Source of the DNA: an uncultured Clostridia bacterium
GTDB taxonomy: Bacteria; Bacillota; Clostridia; Oscillospirales; Ruminococcaceae
Length of the DNA stretch: 6,672 bases
Assembly: GCA_947176675.1 (NCBI GenBank)
Contig: CAMWRN010000135.1
Location: 1-6,672, forward strand
Reading direction: 5' to 3'
The stretch's first letter is position 1; each line of letters begins with the position of its first letter. This document shows, in pieces, positions 5,874 through 6,672 of this stretch. A program made the position numbers and the translations under genes. The notes under the pieces were generated by a model, which saw only the letters and a list, made by a program, of their open reading frames with translations, ran no database searches and was not told the DNA's origin.

Positions 5874-6672
5874 ATGGAAAACTATTCACAGGAATTTACA
5901 TTAAATAACATATACGTAAGACACGCTGTTGACTATGAGCCTGACGATGCCTGCTTTGAAATGCACATTCATTCAAGGTGCGAGATATTTTATTTTGTTG
6001 CGGGTAGGGTTGAGTGTCTTGTGGAGGGTTCAAAATATCCTTTGGAACGTGGCAGTCTGGTCATAATGCGTCCTGCCGAATCGCACAGAGCCAAAATTTT
6101 AAAGGATAATTTATACGAAAGATATACAATAAATTTCCCGCTTTCCGCCGCAGACAGCATAGATCCCGAACGAATACTTATGAAACCGTTTCTTGACAGA
6201 CCGCTCGGTATGGGAAATCTGTATCTTCCTACAGAATTTGACGGAGTACCTATAGAAAATTATTTTAAACGCATATGCAGCTGCAATGACAAATACGCAG
6301 CGGAGGTCGAGATACAATTATGTCTGTTGTCTGTACTGGATGCCATAAGAACAGCGAATACGAACAGAGACGTATGCCAATATCCCGCCGAACAGACCCG
6401 CCCCGTCCGCATACTTAAATATATAAACGATCATCTTTTTGAAAAGCTTTCCGTACCGATGCTTGCGGAGCGTTTTTATATAAGCGTTTCGCAGTTCAAC
6501 AGAATATTCAAAAATGCCACGGGCAGCTCGCCATGGGAATACATAACATTAAAAAGACTGACCGCCGCCAAGGAAAAAATAAGCAACGGAGCGCAGGTCA
6601 CCAAAGCCTGTGCAGAATGCGGCTTTGACGATTATTCGGTTTTTTACAGAGCATATGTAAAGTATTTCGGCT
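5874..6672 (+). CDS. AraC-family transcriptional regulator, cut by the right edge
   Basis: 266 codons are visible and the frame is open at the window end; by family length perhaps 10-25 residues are missing. The N-terminal half is a cupin-type ligand domain: EMHIHSRCEIFYFVAG at 29-44 with H31, H33 and E37, followed by H71 in the second half of the pocket. The C-terminal half is the AraC DNA-binding domain, starting near 178, with a first helix-turn-helix around 192-217 (LSVPMLAERFYISVSQFNRI) and a second around 242-266 (ending in FYRAYVKYFG). Cupin-AraC proteins usually sense a sugar or oligosaccharide and activate neighbouring catabolic genes. The ATG is preceded by AAGAGG at 8 nt. It is transcribed away from the operon it probably controls. 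Confidence 0.92.
   Translation, partial: MENYSQEFTLNNIYVRHAVDYEPDDACFEMHIHSRCEIFYFVAGRVECLVEGSKYPLERGSLVIMRPAESHRAKILKDNLYERYTINFPLSAADSIDPERILMKPFLDRPLGMGNLYLPTEFDGVPIENYFKRICSCNDKYAAEVEIQLCLLSVLDAIRTANTNRDVCQYPAEQTRPVRILKYINDHLFEKLSVPMLAERFYISVSQFNRIFKNATGSSPWEYITLKRLTAAKEKISNGAQVTKACAECGFDDYSVFYRAYVKYFG

Noticed and set aside
6111..6317. Minus-strand 68-codon frame inside the AraC gene
   Set aside because: It is antisense to the ligand-domain to linker region of a clear AraC protein and has no supporting signals.
1..6672. CRISPR array, insertion sequence ends, tRNA or riboswitch
   Set aside because: I looked for spaced repeats, terminal inverted repeats with target duplications, and cloverleaf or conserved leader structures and saw none.

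Overview
The window looks like Firmicutes chromosome, most likely a gut or rumen Clostridia member of the Ruminococcus type. The grounds are strong AGGAGG-type ribosome binding sites, moderate GC coding sequence with AT-rich spacers, and a carbohydrate-use cluster of the kind common in that group. The genus is an inference; there is no rRNA or marker gene to fix it.

Layout, left to right. Positions 1-236 hold no gene I recognise, only a doubtful 26-codon reading frame. A strong, probably bidirectional hairpin terminator lies at 237-278. From 333 to 5724 runs a tight set of five genes, all on the minus strand, so transcription goes from right to left. In transcription order they are: a Gfo/Idh/MocA NAD(P)-dependent oxidoreductase (4558-5724), a DMT/EamA-type membrane transporter (3725-4561) overlapping it by 4 nt, a second and divergent Gfo/Idh/MocA oxidoreductase (2592-3683), a GH26 glycoside hydrolase of the beta-mannanase type without a signal peptide (1500-2468), and a third Gfo/Idh/MocA oxidoreductase (333-1466). 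Transcription then meets the terminator at 237-278. On the plus strand, a divergently transcribed AraC-family regulator starts at 5874 and runs off the right edge.

The 149-bp space between the regulator and the operon holds two well-formed back-to-back sigma-A-like promoters, a perfect 8-bp inverted repeat, and two copies of the 9-mer ATAAAAATA. A third copy lies upstream of a possible internal promoter ahead of the GH26 gene. This fits an AraC regulator controlling itself and the operon in response to a sugar ligand.

Taken together, the cluster reads as an inducible cytoplasmic route for a beta-mannoside or related glycoside. A short oligosaccharide would be cut inside the cell by the GH26 enzyme, and its sugars oxidised, reduced or epimerised by up to three Gfo/Idh/MocA enzymes. 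The DMT protein would move a substrate or product across the membrane. Three such dehydrogenases beside a non-secreted GH26, with no kinase, isomerase, phosphorylase or ABC/PTS transporter in view, is the unusual feature. The substrate and chemistry cannot be read from the sequence.
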